Both the position numbers and the translations under genes were made by a program. A model generated the notes under the pieces. The model was not told the DNA's origin. It did no database searches and saw nothing but the letters and a program-made list of their open reading frames with translations. Below are positions 1 through 8,459 of a stretch of 50,086 nt of DNA, piece by piece. Every line of letters begins with the position of its first letter. The first letter of the stretch is position 1. Origin of the DNA: an uncultured beta proteobacterium (GTDB lineage: Bacteria; Pseudomonadota; Gammaproteobacteria; Burkholderiales; Burkholderiaceae_C); the NCBI GenBank assembly GCA_903930255.1, contig CAIYYA010000020.1, positions 1-50,086 on the forward strand, written 5' to 3'.

Positions 1-90
1 CGGCTTCGCTATCGAATCTATAGCACGCTGGAAACCTTCCCTTATTGACAAACAGGGTATTCAAACACGGCATACTGTGGGCGGTATTTT

Positions 91-107
91 GTTAATCTTG
101 CTTTAAC
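91..107. promoter_or_regulatory. Small inverted repeat upstream of the recombinase
   Basis: Arms GTTAA and TTAAC flank a 7-base spacer about 50 bases before the recombinase start. Resolvase-type enzymes often bind imperfect inverted repeats next to their own gene, so this could be a half-site or operator. The arms are short and chance is a real alternative. Confidence 0.2.
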
Positions 108-156
108 GAGTCGTCGCATAACGGTTTAATCCTGCCTTCAAAAAAGGGGGGTAACT

Positions 157-732
157 ATGATCTATGGATATGCGCGAGTTAGTACTACTGAGCAGGAAAC
201 GACGTTGCAACTGGATGCCCTTAATCGGGCGGGTGCTGACAAAATAGAGCAGGAAAAAACATCATCAATCGGTAAACGTCCGGTATTGCGTGCTCTGCTC
301 GGTACGCTCACAAAAAATGATCAGTTGATTGTTTACAAGCTCGATAGACTTGCTCGAAGTCTCAAAGACTTGCTAACCATAATTGAACAGTTGGAGCAAA
401 TTGGCTGTGGTTTCAAAAGCCTGACAGAACCAATAGACACGACAAATCCAGCGGGGCGATTAATGCTCAACATCTTGGGGTCAGTTGCTGAATTTGAAAG
501 ATCGCTAATCCGTCAGAGATCAATGGCGGGTCAAGCTGCTGCAAAATTGCGCGGTGCCCATTGCGGTAGGCCAAGGATGTTTAGTGCTGACGTTGAAAAA
601 CAAATTGTTGATCGCTATCTTGCTGGCGGTGTTACCCTGGATAAGTTAGCCATAATCTATAAAGTGCATCCGTCTGTCATAAAAAGGGCTGTTTATCGTG
701 TCGTAAAACCCGGTCACTCGTCCCTTATGTGA
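157..732 (+). CDS. Serine recombinase (resolvase/invertase family)
   Basis: This is a small serine recombinase of the Tn3 resolvase/DNA invertase family, 191 residues, the usual length. The N-terminal catalytic domain shows R7 and nucleophile S9 in the YARVST motif, and the D63-R64-x-x-R67 active-site block. The long E-helix follows (EFERSLIRQR, near 113-122), then a short C-terminal helix-turn-helix ending near residue 180. A clear ribosome binding site (ggggggt) lies before ATG 157. It would act on short crossover sites to resolve or invert DNA. No transposase accompanies it inside the window, so it may belong to an element whose other part lies left of position 1. The gene is more AT-rich than the metabolic genes to the right, in keeping with acquired DNA. 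Family is firm; substrate is unknown. Confidence 0.92.
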   Translation: MIYGYARVSTTEQETTLQLDALNRAGADKIEQEKTSSIGKRPVLRALLGTLTKNDQLIVYKLDRLARSLKDLLTIIEQLEQIGCGFKSLTEPIDTTNPAGRLMLNILGSVAEFERSLIRQRSMAGQAAAKLRGAHCGRPRMFSADVEKQIVDRYLAGGVTLDKLAIIYKVHPSVIKRAVYRVVKPGHSSLM

Positions 733-749
733 AGCTAAGCGAAAAAAAA

Positions 750-763
750 CCGGGTTAACCCGG
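750..763. repeat. 14-base perfect palindrome
   Basis: CCGGGTTAACCCGG follows the recombinase stop by 17 bases and is preceded by a run of eight A. It could be a recombinase or regulator site, or part of a weak terminator. An AACCCGG copy near 708-714, inside the end of the gene, could pair with its left half. Confidence 0.4.
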
Positions 764-799
764 CATAATCTGTTGTTTCCATGTGACCGCTTCCGCCAG

Positions 800-868
800 T
801 GGTAAAAAAACCTGATAAAAGTGAGCAATGTCAATCGCTTACATTTATCAGGTTTTTTCTTTTTACCA
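800..868. terminator. Long hairpin with T/A tracts, probable bidirectional terminator
   Basis: The left arm TGGTAAAAAAACCTGATAAA (800-819) pairs with the right arm at 844-868, which ends in TTTTTTCTTTTTACCA. The loop side extends through GTGAGC/GCTTAC (821-826 and 836-841). The T-rich right flank and A-rich left flank fit a rho-independent terminator in either direction. A structured recombination site is the alternative, given the recombinase next door. Confidence 0.65.
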
Positions 869-1190
869 CATCAATCTACCACCAAAACCATCTCTCCAAG
901 ACTCTTTTCACCTGTGTATCTGAGAGGATTCTTGTGGATTTCTCTACTTCATCTCCTTGCGGAACAAGGTTTCATCTGAAATTGATGATGAGGCGTCTGA
1001 ATAAACTAGGCAGCTCTACAATAAAATTAGCTGTATTTGACATAAAAAAAGACAAAAGCTCTGAAAATTTCTAGGAATTTATAATAAAAAGTGCTTTATA
1101 TGCTATATTTCTGTTCGAACTAATAACATCTAAATATCGTGCTTTAAATAAAAAATTGTGCCAATGCTACATAATGCGTTGTACAAATAA
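869..1190. other. AT-rich stretch without a convincing gene
   Basis: About 320 bases between the hairpin and the hipB promoter region. A short open frame starting at 799 runs into it, but it begins inside the hairpin, lacks a ribosome binding site and has no recognisable domain. I see nothing else here. Confidence 0.5.
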
Positions 1191-1241
1191 TAGCAAATAC
1201 AGCATACTATGCTGAACACATGGAGATAGCAAATGCAGCAT
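1191..1241. promoter_or_regulatory. Probable HipB operator and promoter region
   Basis: The sequence AGCATACTATGCT (1201-1213) is a perfect 6+1+6 palindrome 20 bases before the hipB start. A 15-base direct repeat with one mismatch (TAGCAAATACAGCAT at 1191-1205, TAGCAAATGCAGCAT at 1227-1241) brackets it, the second copy covering the start codon. HipB-type antitoxins repress their own operon by binding such repeats. The binding itself is inferred. Confidence 0.5.
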
Positions 1242-1574
1242 TACCTGATGAACTTGTCGGACCTCGGGGCTGAGGTTGCTAGACTGCGAAAGGCTAAGGG
1301 TTGGACCCAGAAGGAACTGGGCGCGATGGCCAACATGGGCCAATCGACGTTGGCACGATTTGAGACCGGACAAGTGGCCGAGTTCGGCTCTCGCAAACTA
1401 TTGCGCTTACTCGAAGTGCTGGGTCGCAGTCTGGTGACCGCGGATGCCTCGCAACCGTTCACCCTGGATGATGCGTTGCAGCAGCGTCGCCAAGATGCGG
1501 CAGCTGACCAAGGACCTGGCACTTTGAATTCAGGGACCCTCAATTCTGGTGCTTTGAACTCCAGGTCCAGGTGA
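1233..1574 (+). CDS. hipB: HipB-like XRE-family antitoxin
   Basis: The 113-residue protein has an XRE/Cro helix-turn-helix at about residues 10-63 (VARLRKAKGWTQKELGAMAN, then STLARFETG). It is followed directly by a HipA kinase, the standard HipB-HipA layout. It would bind and neutralise the kinase and repress the operon. The ribosome binding site is GGAGA at 1222-1226. Unusual is the C-terminal tail, with three pentapeptide copies GTLNS, GTLNS and GALNS before the end, encoded by imperfect 15-base repeats at about 1516-1560. Flexible antitoxin tails are often proteolysis tags, but a repeated one is odd. Confidence 0.85.
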   Translation: MQHYLMNLSDLGAEVARLRKAKGWTQKELGAMANMGQSTLARFETGQVAEFGSRKLLRLLEVLGRSLVTADASQPFTLDDALQQRRQDAAADQGPGTLNSGTLNSGALNSRSR

Positions 1575-1585
1575 GGGAGCCTCCT

Positions 1586-2935
1586 GTGAAACTGACCGTT
1601 TTCGTCCAGAACAAACCCGCTGCGACCTTGGAGTCCACTGACGGATTTAGGCACGTTGTAAGCTATCACCCTGATGCGTCAGCTGAGCAGTTCATATCCC
1701 TGCTGCTACCAGTGCGCACCGAGTCCTATAGTTTCCCTGACTTGCACCCCATTTTCAGAATGAACCTTCCCGAAGGTTTTCTGCTATCCGTCTTGCAGGA
1801 GCAACTTGGGCCACACATTGGAGCCTCTCCTCTGCAGCTGCTGTCGGTGGTGGGCCGAAACGCCATCGGGCGGGTAAAGGTGGCTCCGCAGGGAGCCGAC
1901 CCCATGGCAGCGCCGGTGCCCTTTGAGCTAAAGGACATTCTGCGGGGTGACAACTCGGAAGAGGCATTCGTCGCCCTGGTACGTCGCTTTGCTGTGTCTG
2001 GCGTATCCGGCATCGTGCCGAAGTTTTTGACCCCCAACGTCATCGGAGAGCACAACAAAGGAACTGTGGCCACCGAAAAATTCATTATCAAGGGCACCAC
2101 CGCGCGACTACCGGGGGTAGCCCTGAATGAACACTTTTGCATGCAGGTCGCTGCACGGGCATTTGGTGATGCCGCCCGGACCGACATCTCCGAAGACGGC
2201 CAAGCCCTAGTTGTCCATCGCTTCGATTACGCCGAAGACGGTGTCACGCGACTGGGCATGGAGGATCTCTGCAGTCTTTTGGCTCTAAGGCCTGAAGAGA
2301 AATATGGCGCGACCTGGGAACAAGTGGTCAACCGCATTAAGGTCGTAACGCCGCCCGCACAGCAAGTCGCCGCATTGTCCAGCTTGGCTAATTTGCTCCT
2401 GCTGACGTACGCCCTGCGCAATGCGGACTGCCACACCAAGAACATTGCATTGCTGTATTCTGGCCGGCACGATATTCGACTAGCTCCGGTACACGACATG
2501 CTCACCATTACGGTGTATGAAGATTACTGCAAGAGTCCGCCGGGTATGTCCGTTGGTGGGCGCAGCAGCTGGGAGCCCGGAAAATCCTTGGCTATTTTCT
2601 TGCAGACGCGGTGTGGCCTAAAACCGGCCGACATCGCACAGCGCGTAGAGCGCATTTGCCAGGCGATGGTGGAAGTATCCGCTGAGCTCACCGTGGCCAT
2701 CTCCCAATATCCAAACTTTGCAATCGTAGGTCCTCGCATGCTGCACGCCTGGAACGCAGGCATGAACAGTTTACGTTTGCATAAGCACTGGAGCCTACCC
2801 TCACTGGACGCCCTGATTTCGGACGTAGGGCTCAATGACGTGATGCAGCCCAAAGCACCACCGAAGCAAAAAATAGGCCGTTCACCGTTGACGCATGAGC
2901 TGAGCCACAAAAACCAAAACATCCTGGACGAATAG
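1586..2935 (+). CDS. hipA: HipA-like serine/threonine kinase toxin
   Basis: HipA-family kinase, 449 residues, close to the family norm of about 440. The N-terminal subdomain carries the typical KLTVFVQ and MNLPEGF segments. The GVSGIVPKF loop, lysine in ATEKFIIKG, catalytic Asp (about residue 281) in NADCHTKN and metal-binding Asp in LAPVHDM are all in place. In the best-known member HipA phosphorylates glutamyl-tRNA synthetase and induces growth arrest; the target here is not known. I chose GTG 1586 over the in-frame GTG at 1571 because GAGGGAG sits 6 bases before it and KLTVF is the family's usual N-terminus. It lies 11 bases after the hipB stop. Confidence 0.88.
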   Translation: MKLTVFVQNKPAATLESTDGFRHVVSYHPDASAEQFISLLLPVRTESYSFPDLHPIFRMNLPEGFLLSVLQEQLGPHIGASPLQLLSVVGRNAIGRVKVAPQGADPMAAPVPFELKDILRGDNSEEAFVALVRRFAVSGVSGIVPKFLTPNVIGEHNKGTVATEKFIIKGTTARLPGVALNEHFCMQVAARAFGDAARTDISEDGQALVVHRFDYAEDGVTRLGMEDLCSLLALRPEEKYGATWEQVVNRIKVVTPPAQQVAALSSLANLLLLTYALRNADCHTKNIALLYSGRHDIRLAPVHDMLTITVYEDYCKSPPGMSVGGRSSWEPGKSLAIFLQTRCGLKPADIAQRVERICQAMVEVSAELTVAISQYPNFAIVGPRMLHAWNAGMNSLRLHKHWSLPSLDALISDVGLNDVMQPKAPPKQKIGRSPLTHELSHKNQNILDE

Positions 2936-3111
2936 AGCAATAACGAATGCAAATCCACGTTGTCGTGTATCATTCAAGAAAATTGGTGTCTGATAAACGC
3001 CAAGTAGGTATGCCAATTAAGCGCTTTGGAATTCTCCTAAGTATTTGATTTAATTGAATATAGTTAGCGGTGTGTAAATTTCTCACCGCTTCCGCCAAAT
3101 TCTTTGGCTCT

Positions 3112-3223
3112 ATTAACCGAATAATTCCATTAGCCCCGTTCGCCCTGAGCTTTTCGAAGGGCTTTACAGGCTTCGACGAGCTCAGACCGAACGGTGAATT
3201 TCCTAATGACCAATCCCGGTTTA
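3112..3223. repeat. Palindromic interspersed repeat, copy 1
   Basis: A hairpin-forming element built around CCGTTCGCCCTGAGC (left) and GCTCAGACCGAACGGT (right), with flanks ATTAACCGA and CCCGGTTTAA. Repeats of the type CGTTCGCCCTGAGC...CTTCGAC are common intergenic elements in proteobacteria. A shorter relative sits at 41122-41199 and a fragment lies inside rsmG. The right arm supplies the first apparent start codons of metX (GTG 3194, ATG 3206). Confidence 0.7.
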
Positions 3224-4366
3224 AAGCAGATGCTCGCCACACCCCAGTCCATGTACTTCGAATCAGCTTTGCCATTGCAAAGTGGTGTATCGCTGCGTGC
3301 TTATTCCTTGAGCTTTGAGACATATGGCACGCTCAATGCTGACAAATCCAATGCTGTGCTGATTTGCCACGCACTGAATGCCTCGCACCATGTTGCTGGC
3401 GTTTATGCTGGAAACGACAAAAGCGAAGGCTGGTGGGACAACATGATCGGCCCCGGAAAACCGGTAGATACCACCAAGTTTTTTGTGATTGGTGTGAACA
3501 ACCTGGGTTCGTGCTTTGGTTCAACAGGTCCCATGCACGTGAACCCAGACACGGGGCGCATCTATGGTGCAGATTTTCCGGTGATCACCGTTGAAGATTG
3601 GGTTCATTCGCAAGCCCGGCTACTCGATGCGCTGGGCATTCAAACACTGGCCTCGGTGATGGGTGGCTCTTTGGGGGGCATGCAGGCTTTAAGCTGGGCA
3701 TTGCAATACCCCGAGCGCTTGCGTCACGCCGTGGTGGTTGCCAGTGCCCCCAATTTGACGGCGGAAAATATTGCTTTTAATGAAGTAGCACGGCGTGCCA
3801 TCGTGACGGATCCGGATTTTTTTGATGGCCATTTTTATCAGCACAACACCATTCCCAAACGCGGCTTGCGCATTGCCCGCATGATCGGTCACATCACCTA
3901 TCTGAGTGATGATGTGATGAATGAGAAATTTGGCCGCCAATTGCGCGATGCTGCGACACGCGGCGATTTACAAAGCTATCTTTACAGCACGCAAGAAGTT
4001 GAATTTCAGATTGAAAGCTATTTGCGCTACCAGGGCGACAAATTCGCCGAGTATTTTGATGCCAACACGTATCTGCTGATTACCCGTGCTCTTGACTATT
4101 TTGACCCGGCTCGGGCTTTTGCTGGTAATTTGACACAAGCACTGGCGCGTGCGAGGGCTAAATTTTTATTAGTGAGCTTCACCACAGACTGGCGTTTTTC
4201 TCCAAAACGGAGTCGGGAAATTGTCAAAGCACTGCTTGATAACAAACGTGATGTGAGCTATGCCGAGATCGACGCGCCCCACGGGCATGATGCATTTTTG
4301 CTTGATGACGCTCGCTACATGGGCGTAGTACGCTCTTATTTCAATAGCATTTCAATGGAACTATGA
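3206..4366 (+). CDS. metX: Homoserine O-acyltransferase MetX
   Basis: Alpha/beta-hydrolase-fold homoserine acyltransferase catalysing the first committed step of methionine synthesis. Family landmarks are [21 protein letters not shown], the nucleophile elbow GGSLGGMQ, and the C-terminal Asp/His part of the triad (FTTDWRFSP and [10 protein letters not shown]). Acetyl versus succinyl donor cannot be settled by eye; many proteobacterial MetX use succinyl-CoA. The gene overlaps metW by 4 bases, the usual pair. The start is uncertain: GTG 3194 and ATG 3206 lie inside the repeat element without a clear ribosome binding site, and ATG 3230 (MLATPQSM) matches where homologues usually begin. Confidence 0.93.
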   Translation: MTNPGLKQMLATPQSMYFESALPLQSGVSLRAYSLSFETYGTLNADKSNAVLICHALNASHHVAGVYAGNDKSEGWWDNMIGPGKPVDTTKFFVIGVNNLGSCFGSTGPMHVNPDTGRIYGADFPVITVEDWVHSQARLLDALGIQTLASVMGGSLGGMQALSWALQYPERLRHAVVVASAPNLTAENIAFNEVARRAIVTDPDFFDGHFYQHNTIPKRGLRIARMIGHITYLSDDVMNEKFGRQLRDAATRGDLQSYLYSTQEVEFQIESYLRYQGDKFAEYFDANTYLLITRALDYFDPARAFAGNLTQALARARAKFLLVSFTTDWRFSPKRSREIVKALLDNKRDVSYAEIDAPHGHDAFLLDDARYMGVVRSYFNSISMEL

Positions 4367-4944
4367 GTAGCATCCAAATTCAGAAAGCTTTGGCGGAACT
4401 GGTTCCATTGGGTTCGCGTGTACTCGATTTGGGCTGCGGTGATGGCGCCATGCTGGCTTATCTGCAACATACACGCCATTGCACGGGTTATGGCATTGAA
4501 ATTGACGACGGCAATGTTCAGGCTTGTGTTTCGCGTGGTGTGAATGTGATTCAGCTCAACCTGGATGAAGGTTTGTCAATTTTTGAAGACTCTTCATTTG
4601 ATGTGGTTTTGCAAATTGATACGCTGCAACATTTGCGCAATGCTGAAGTTATGCTGCGTGAAACGGTGCGTGTTGGTCGCGTTGGGATTGTGGCTTTTCC
4701 CAACTTTGCGCATTGGCCCAACCGCTTTAGTGTGCTTCGTGGTCACATGCCTGTTACCAAACGCTTGCCTTACCAGTGGTATGACACACCCAATATTCGA
4801 GTTGGAACACACGCCGACTTGGGCGTGCTAGCGCGTAACAATGGACTTCAAGTGCTTGACAATTTTGGTTTGCAAAACAGTAATACCGTGCGATTTATGC
4901 CCAATTTATTCGCAGGAACATCGGTTTACAAGTTGTCACGCTGA
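4363..4944 (+). CDS. metW: MetW methyltransferase-like protein
   Basis: The 193-residue MetW protein has a SAM-binding fold with motif [13 protein letters not shown] near residue 20 and the typical [12 protein letters not shown] segment. It works with MetX in methionine synthesis in many proteobacteria. Its start ATGA overlaps the metX stop, pointing to translational coupling. The gene ends convergently against minE with only 2 bases between the stops. Confidence 0.92.
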   Translation: MSSIQIQKALAELVPLGSRVLDLGCGDGAMLAYLQHTRHCTGYGIEIDDGNVQACVSRGVNVIQLNLDEGLSIFEDSSFDVVLQIDTLQHLRNAEVMLRETVRVGRVGIVAFPNFAHWPNRFSVLRGHMPVTKRLPYQWYDTPNIRVGTHADLGVLARNNGLQVLDNFGLQNSNTVRFMPNLFAGTSVYKLSR

Positions 4945-4946
4945 AG

Positions 4947-5207
4947 TCAACGCCCGTCGGGCAGTTCAATTTTGACTTCGAGCACTTCGAGATTATCCTG
5001 ACGCTCCAAGTTCACCTTGATATCAGCCGGGTTGATCTTGACGTACTTACTGATCACAGCTATCAGCTCACGTTGTAAATCCTGCAAATAATCAGGCTCG
5101 CAAGCACTGCGCCCACCACGCTCATGCATCAAAATAAATTGCAAACGCTCCTTGGCCAAATTAGCGGTTTTCTTTTTTTCGCCCAGAAAAAATGAGAAAA
5201 AAGACAT
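4947..5207 (-). CDS. minE: Cell division topological specificity factor MinE
   Basis: An 86-residue MinE. The N-terminal membrane-targeting segment ([12 protein letters not shown]) and the MinD-contact helix ([11 protein letters not shown]) are followed by the dimerising beta domain ([22 protein letters not shown]). It stimulates MinD ATPase and drives pole-to-pole oscillation that keeps the division ring at mid-cell. The start at 5207 is preferred over an upstream in-frame start at 5285 because the longer form adds 26 residues that lie inside minD and match nothing. It lies 4 bases downstream of minD. Confidence 0.96.
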   Translation of the reverse strand: MSFFSFFLGEKKKTANLAKERLQFILMHERGGRSACEPDYLQDLQRELIAVISKYVKINPADIKVNLERQDNLEVLEVKIELPDGR

Positions 5208-5211
5208 GGCT

Positions 5212-6027
5212 TTATTTACCTCCAAACAAGCGCTTAAACAAGCTTTGCTTGGGCGCTTCGGTAAATCGCAAGGGTTTGTTTTCACCTAAAAAACGATCAA
5301 TCACGTCTTTGTAGGCTTCAGAAACATCGCTACCTTCCATGTGTACCGCTGGAACGCCTTGGTTGGAGGCTTGCAGCACTGATTCACTCTCGGGTATGAC
5401 TCCGATAAGCTTGATCCGCAAAATGTCTTGAATGTCTTGCAAAGAGAGCATTTGCCCCTGGTTCACGCGCGCCGGGTTGTAGCGAGTTATCAGCAGGTGT
5501 TCTTTGATCGGCTCCATGCCCTCAATGGCACGCCTGGTTTTGCTCGACAACATACCCAAAATACGGTCTGAATCGCGCACCGACGACACCTCGGGGTTGG
5601 TGACTACCAGGGCTTCATCGGCAAAGTGCATGGCCATCAATGCACCGGTTTCAATACCGGCAGGTGAGTCGCAAATGATAAATTCAAAGTTCATGGCGGC
5701 CAGGTCATGCAGCACCTTTTCGACACCTTGTTGCGTCAAGGCATCTTTATCGCGGGTTTGTGAAGCAGCCAACACATAAAGATGTTCACATTGTTTGTCT
5801 TTGATAAGAGCTTGGTGCAGATTAGCTTCGCCTTGAATCACGTTAATCAGGTCATACACCACGCGCCGTTCACAGCCCATGATGAGGTCTAAATTGCGCA
5901 AGCCCACATCAAAGTCAATAACGGCTGTTTTATGACCCCGCATGGCCAAACCAGTGGAAAAACTGGCGCTAGTAGTCGTTTTACCAACCCCACCCTTGCC
6001 AGATGTGACGACGATGATTCTTGTCAT
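5212..6027 (-). CDS. minD: Septum site-determining ATPase MinD
   Basis: Deviant Walker A ATPase of the MinD/ParA superfamily, 271 residues. It shows [12 protein letters not shown] (residues 9-20), switch [10 protein letters not shown], Walker [10 protein letters not shown] and a C-terminal amphipathic membrane-targeting helix (SLFKRLFGG) at the last residues. ATP-bound MinD dimerises on the membrane and recruits MinC and MinE. It is the second gene of the minC-minD-minE operon on the minus strand, 21 bases after minC. Confidence 0.97.
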   Translation of the reverse strand: MTRIIVVTSGKGGVGKTTTSASFSTGLAMRGHKTAVIDFDVGLRNLDLIMGCERRVVYDLINVIQGEANLHQALIKDKQCEHLYVLAASQTRDKDALTQQGVEKVLHDLAAMNFEFIICDSPAGIETGALMAMHFADEALVVTNPEVSSVRDSDRILGMLSSKTRRAIEGMEPIKEHLLITRYNPARVNQGQMLSLQDIQDILRIKLIGVIPESESVLQASNQGVPAVHMEGSDVSEAYKDVIDRFLGENKPLRFTEAPKQSLFKRLFGGK

Positions 6028-6048
6028 GAAAAAGATGCTTTCAAAAAT

Positions 6049-6795
6049 TTAGGGAATGAGCGCTTCAAAAATTAATTTTTCCTGCCCGTCGTTGCTCAAA
6101 TAGACTTGTGCTGCTTTGCCTTTGACATGCGCAGCAAATGGGTTTTCGCTGGTGCGATAGACACCGGCAATTGAAATCAGCTCAGGATCCAGGCAGAGTG
6201 AAAAAATGCGCGCGCTGGTGTTGCCACTGGCTCCCGCCATGGCTTTGCCACGCAACGGTGCATACACGTGAATGTTGCCATCAGCCACCACTTCAGCACC
6301 TTGGTTTACCATGGATAAAACGACCAGATCTGTGCCTCGTGCATACACTTTTTGACCCGATCGCAAAGGCTTGTCAATCACCAAAGCTGCAGGAGCCGGC
6401 ACCTCACGAATCACTTCGCGAGGCTTTTCAACTGGCGCTGCCGGCGCTTTGGGTTTTGCACCCTGCTTTCCTCGCAAGGGCTCATTGCCTGCTTCCATCA
6501 AGCCCAAGGTTTTCAACACATTGGCAAACTCGGCATTGGCACCACGGAAGGCTACCGGCTTGAGACGACAGTTATCGAGTGTTTGCACCAACTCAACCAG
6601 GTGTTTGTCTGATGTCAACGAAACCGATTGTGAAAAATCCAGCACCAACAGGTCATTTTCAAAAAAATCAGGTGAATCGCTTTGTGGACCAAATTGCTTT
6701 TTCAAATCAGCTATGGCTATTTGTAAGTCGGCTGTTTTGAGCAAAAGCACCATGCCGGGCAACTGCGTACTTTTAATTTCAAACAAATTTGACAC
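6049..6795 (-). CDS. minC: Septum site-determining protein MinC
   Basis: MinC inhibits FtsZ assembly away from mid-cell. The N-terminal domain starts with [10 protein letters not shown]. After an Ala/Pro/Lys-rich linker ([14 protein letters not shown]) comes the C-terminal beta-helix dimer domain with the conserved [25 protein letters not shown] and [13 protein letters not shown] stretches. The frame stays open to a TTG at 6846, but homologues begin just before FEIKS, so GTG 6795 is my choice. Neither start has a strong ribosome binding site. Its upstream side faces the origin-like gap. Confidence 0.93.
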   Translation of the reverse strand: MSNLFEIKSTQLPGMVLLLKTADLQIAIADLKKQFGPQSDSPDFFENDLLVLDFSQSVSLTSDKHLVELVQTLDNCRLKPVAFRGANAEFANVLKTLGLMEAGNEPLRGKQGAKPKAPAAPVEKPREVIREVPAPAALVIDKPLRSGQKVYARGTDLVVLSMVNQGAEVVADGNIHVYAPLRGKAMAGASGNTSARIFSLCLDPELISIAGVYRTSENPFAAHVKGKAAQVYLSNDGQEKLIFEALIP

Positions 6796-6899
6796 TTTGG
6801 CAGAACGATGAAACGGTTGAATAAGGCTATTGCAAAAACAGCGCAAATCTTACTTGATTGTTTGCCTTGCTAAGAAGCTGATTTATTGAATTTGTATTC

Positions 6900-7108
6900 A
6901 ACTGTATTTTTTAATATATAAAGATAGTAGTAGTAGATAAGCTTCTGTTCAGACCGTGGATAAGTTGATTTTTTTGTTTTATATCAACAACTTATGAACT
7001 GTTTAAGTGTGTGTGTGAGGGTGTTCTGCTTTGTCTTCAGAATGTGCATAAGTTTGAAATTAAAGTTTTTTTGTGGATAACTGCTTGGTTACCCTTTTTT
7101 TATGCACA
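6900..7108 (-). other. Origin-like region: DnaA boxes, IHF site and DnaA-trio
   Basis: This AT-rich gap between minC and ccmI holds four DnaA boxes: TTATGCACA at 7100-7108 and, on the minus strand, TTATCCACA (7072-7080), TTATGCACA (7043-7051) and TTATCCACG (6955-6963). TATCAACAACTTA (6982-6994) fits the IHF consensus WATCAANNNNTTR. Read on the minus strand, the last box is followed after 18 bases by four CTA triplets (6936-6925) and then a stretch of nearly pure A/T (about 6924-6901). Box, spacer, DnaA-trio, AT-rich DNA is the order described for the basal unwinding element of bacterial origins. dnaA is not in the window. Confidence 0.6.
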
Positions 7109-7115
7109 GCCTTGT

Positions 7116-8459
7116 TCACTGACCTGATTTTTTTCGGGCATCAGCAATTTCGCTTTTGACGATGTCAGCTTCAGCCGAATTGGCTGGCAAGACACTCAGA
7201 ACAGTTTCCCAATGTCCTATGGCTTTTTTGAAATCTGCATTTTTATAAGCAGACTGGCCAGCCATCATCAAGGCCATGGGGTGCTTCGGATTGATGGAAA
7301 GTGCTTTATCAATGAGCTGTTGGGCTTTGCCCTTGAATTCACCATTGGACTTTGTCGCCACAGCATCGGCGTATTGCGTCAGCAGATCAGCATCAGTCTG
7401 CAGCAGCTTGCCAGTGTTGCCATAGGCCGCAATAGCCTCATCCAAACGCCCTTGAACCTTGTAAGCACGTGCTAGGTTAGCCCAGCCTGCCAGATCATCT
7501 GGATTGCTTTTTAAACGCGCTGCCAGGCGCTCTACCATCTGGTTAATCATTTCGGGAGTCATGCCTTGTGCAGTTCCAGCGGGCACAGGCGGAAGTTTGC
7601 CGCTTTGCTCAGATGTGGCAGGTGCTGGCATGCCGGCTTTGGCTCGCGCATCGGCAATTTCAGATTGCACCTGCAGGGCATCGGGTGAACCAGGGTCTAA
7701 TTCGACAAGCAACTTTTCCCATTGGCTAATGGCCATTTTGAAGTCAGAGCGTCGATAAGCCGCAACAGCAGAAATCATCAAAGCGGTGGGGTGTCGCGGA
7801 TTGATGCTGAGTGCTTTGTTGACCATTTCCAATGGCTTGCCTTCAATGTCATTGGCACGCATGGCCAGCAAGTCTGCGTAATCGACGAGCAATTCGGGTT
7901 CACTAAAGACGAAATCACCCGCTTTGATAAAGGCTTGCTCAGCTTCATCAAAGCGTTGCATCACTTTATAAGACCGAGCCAGCATGGCCCATCCCTTGGG
8001 GTTATCGGGGTTGGCTTTAAGTTTGGCTGCCAGCGTGTCGATCATTTCTCTAACCTGCATGTCATCAGCCTGTGCCGTAGGTGCTGGGTTGATTGCCGCC
8101 GGAGTGCCTAATTGAATATACAAAGCTAGAGCCAACACCGGCATGCTCAAACCCAGTGCCATCGCGGTTCGACGTGCATTCAAAAAACCAGCGACGTGCT
8201 TGGGTTCTGAAGTTTCGGTTGTTTGGATATCTTCAAGCAAGCGAATCTGTAATTCGTCACGCGTGGCTTCAAAATCAGTTTGACTGATAACACCACGTGC
8301 CAGATCGGTTTCGAGGCCGCGTAATTGATCACGGTGGATGGCGGCATTCAGGTGCTCACTTGAGACACCCTTGCTTTGTTTGTTGCGCAGCAGTGGAAAG
8401 GTCACCCAGGCGGTTACCAACAGTGTCAGCAGAACAGCAATGGCTATAAAAACATTCAT
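7116..8459 (-). CDS. ccmI: Cytochrome c biogenesis protein CcmI (TPR)
   Basis: CcmI/CycH-type apocytochrome chaperone of 447 residues. Two membrane spans (about 3-23 and 108-125) flank the cytoplasmic leucine-zipper-like loop (HRDQLRGLETDLARGVIS). A long periplasmic TPR region follows. The TPR part is an internal duplication of roughly 140 residues: GWAMLARSYKVMQRFDEAEQA through SEIADARAKAG repeats as GWANLARAYKVQGRLDEAIAA through SEIADARKKSG, with NKALSINPRHPTALM matched by DKALSINPKHPMALM. It would hold apocytochromes for haem attachment. Last gene of the ccm operon, overlapping ccmH by 4 bases. Confidence 0.9.
   Translation of the reverse strand: MNVFIAIAVLLTLLVTAWVTFPLLRNKQSKGVSSEHLNAAIHRDQLRGLETDLARGVISQTDFEATRDELQIRLLEDIQTTETSEPKHVAGFLNARRTAMALGLSMPVLALALYIQLGTPAAINPAPTAQADDMQVREMIDTLAAKLKANPDNPKGWAMLARSYKVMQRFDEAEQAFIKAGDFVFSEPELLVDYADLLAMRANDIEGKPLEMVNKALSINPRHPTALMISAVAAYRRSDFKMAISQWEKLLVELDPGSPDALQVQSEIADARAKAGMPAPATSEQSGKLPPVPAGTAQGMTPEMINQMVERLAARLKSNPDDLAGWANLARAYKVQGRLDEAIAAYGNTGKLLQTDADLLTQYADAVATKSNGEFKGKAQQLIDKALSINPKHPMALMMAGQSAYKNADFKKAIGHWETVLSVLPANSAEADIVKSEIADARKKSGQ

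Noticed and set aside
799..1074. 91-codon frame after the recombinase
   Set aside because: It begins inside the hairpin, has no ribosome binding site and shows no domain; it is most likely an accident of AT-rich DNA.
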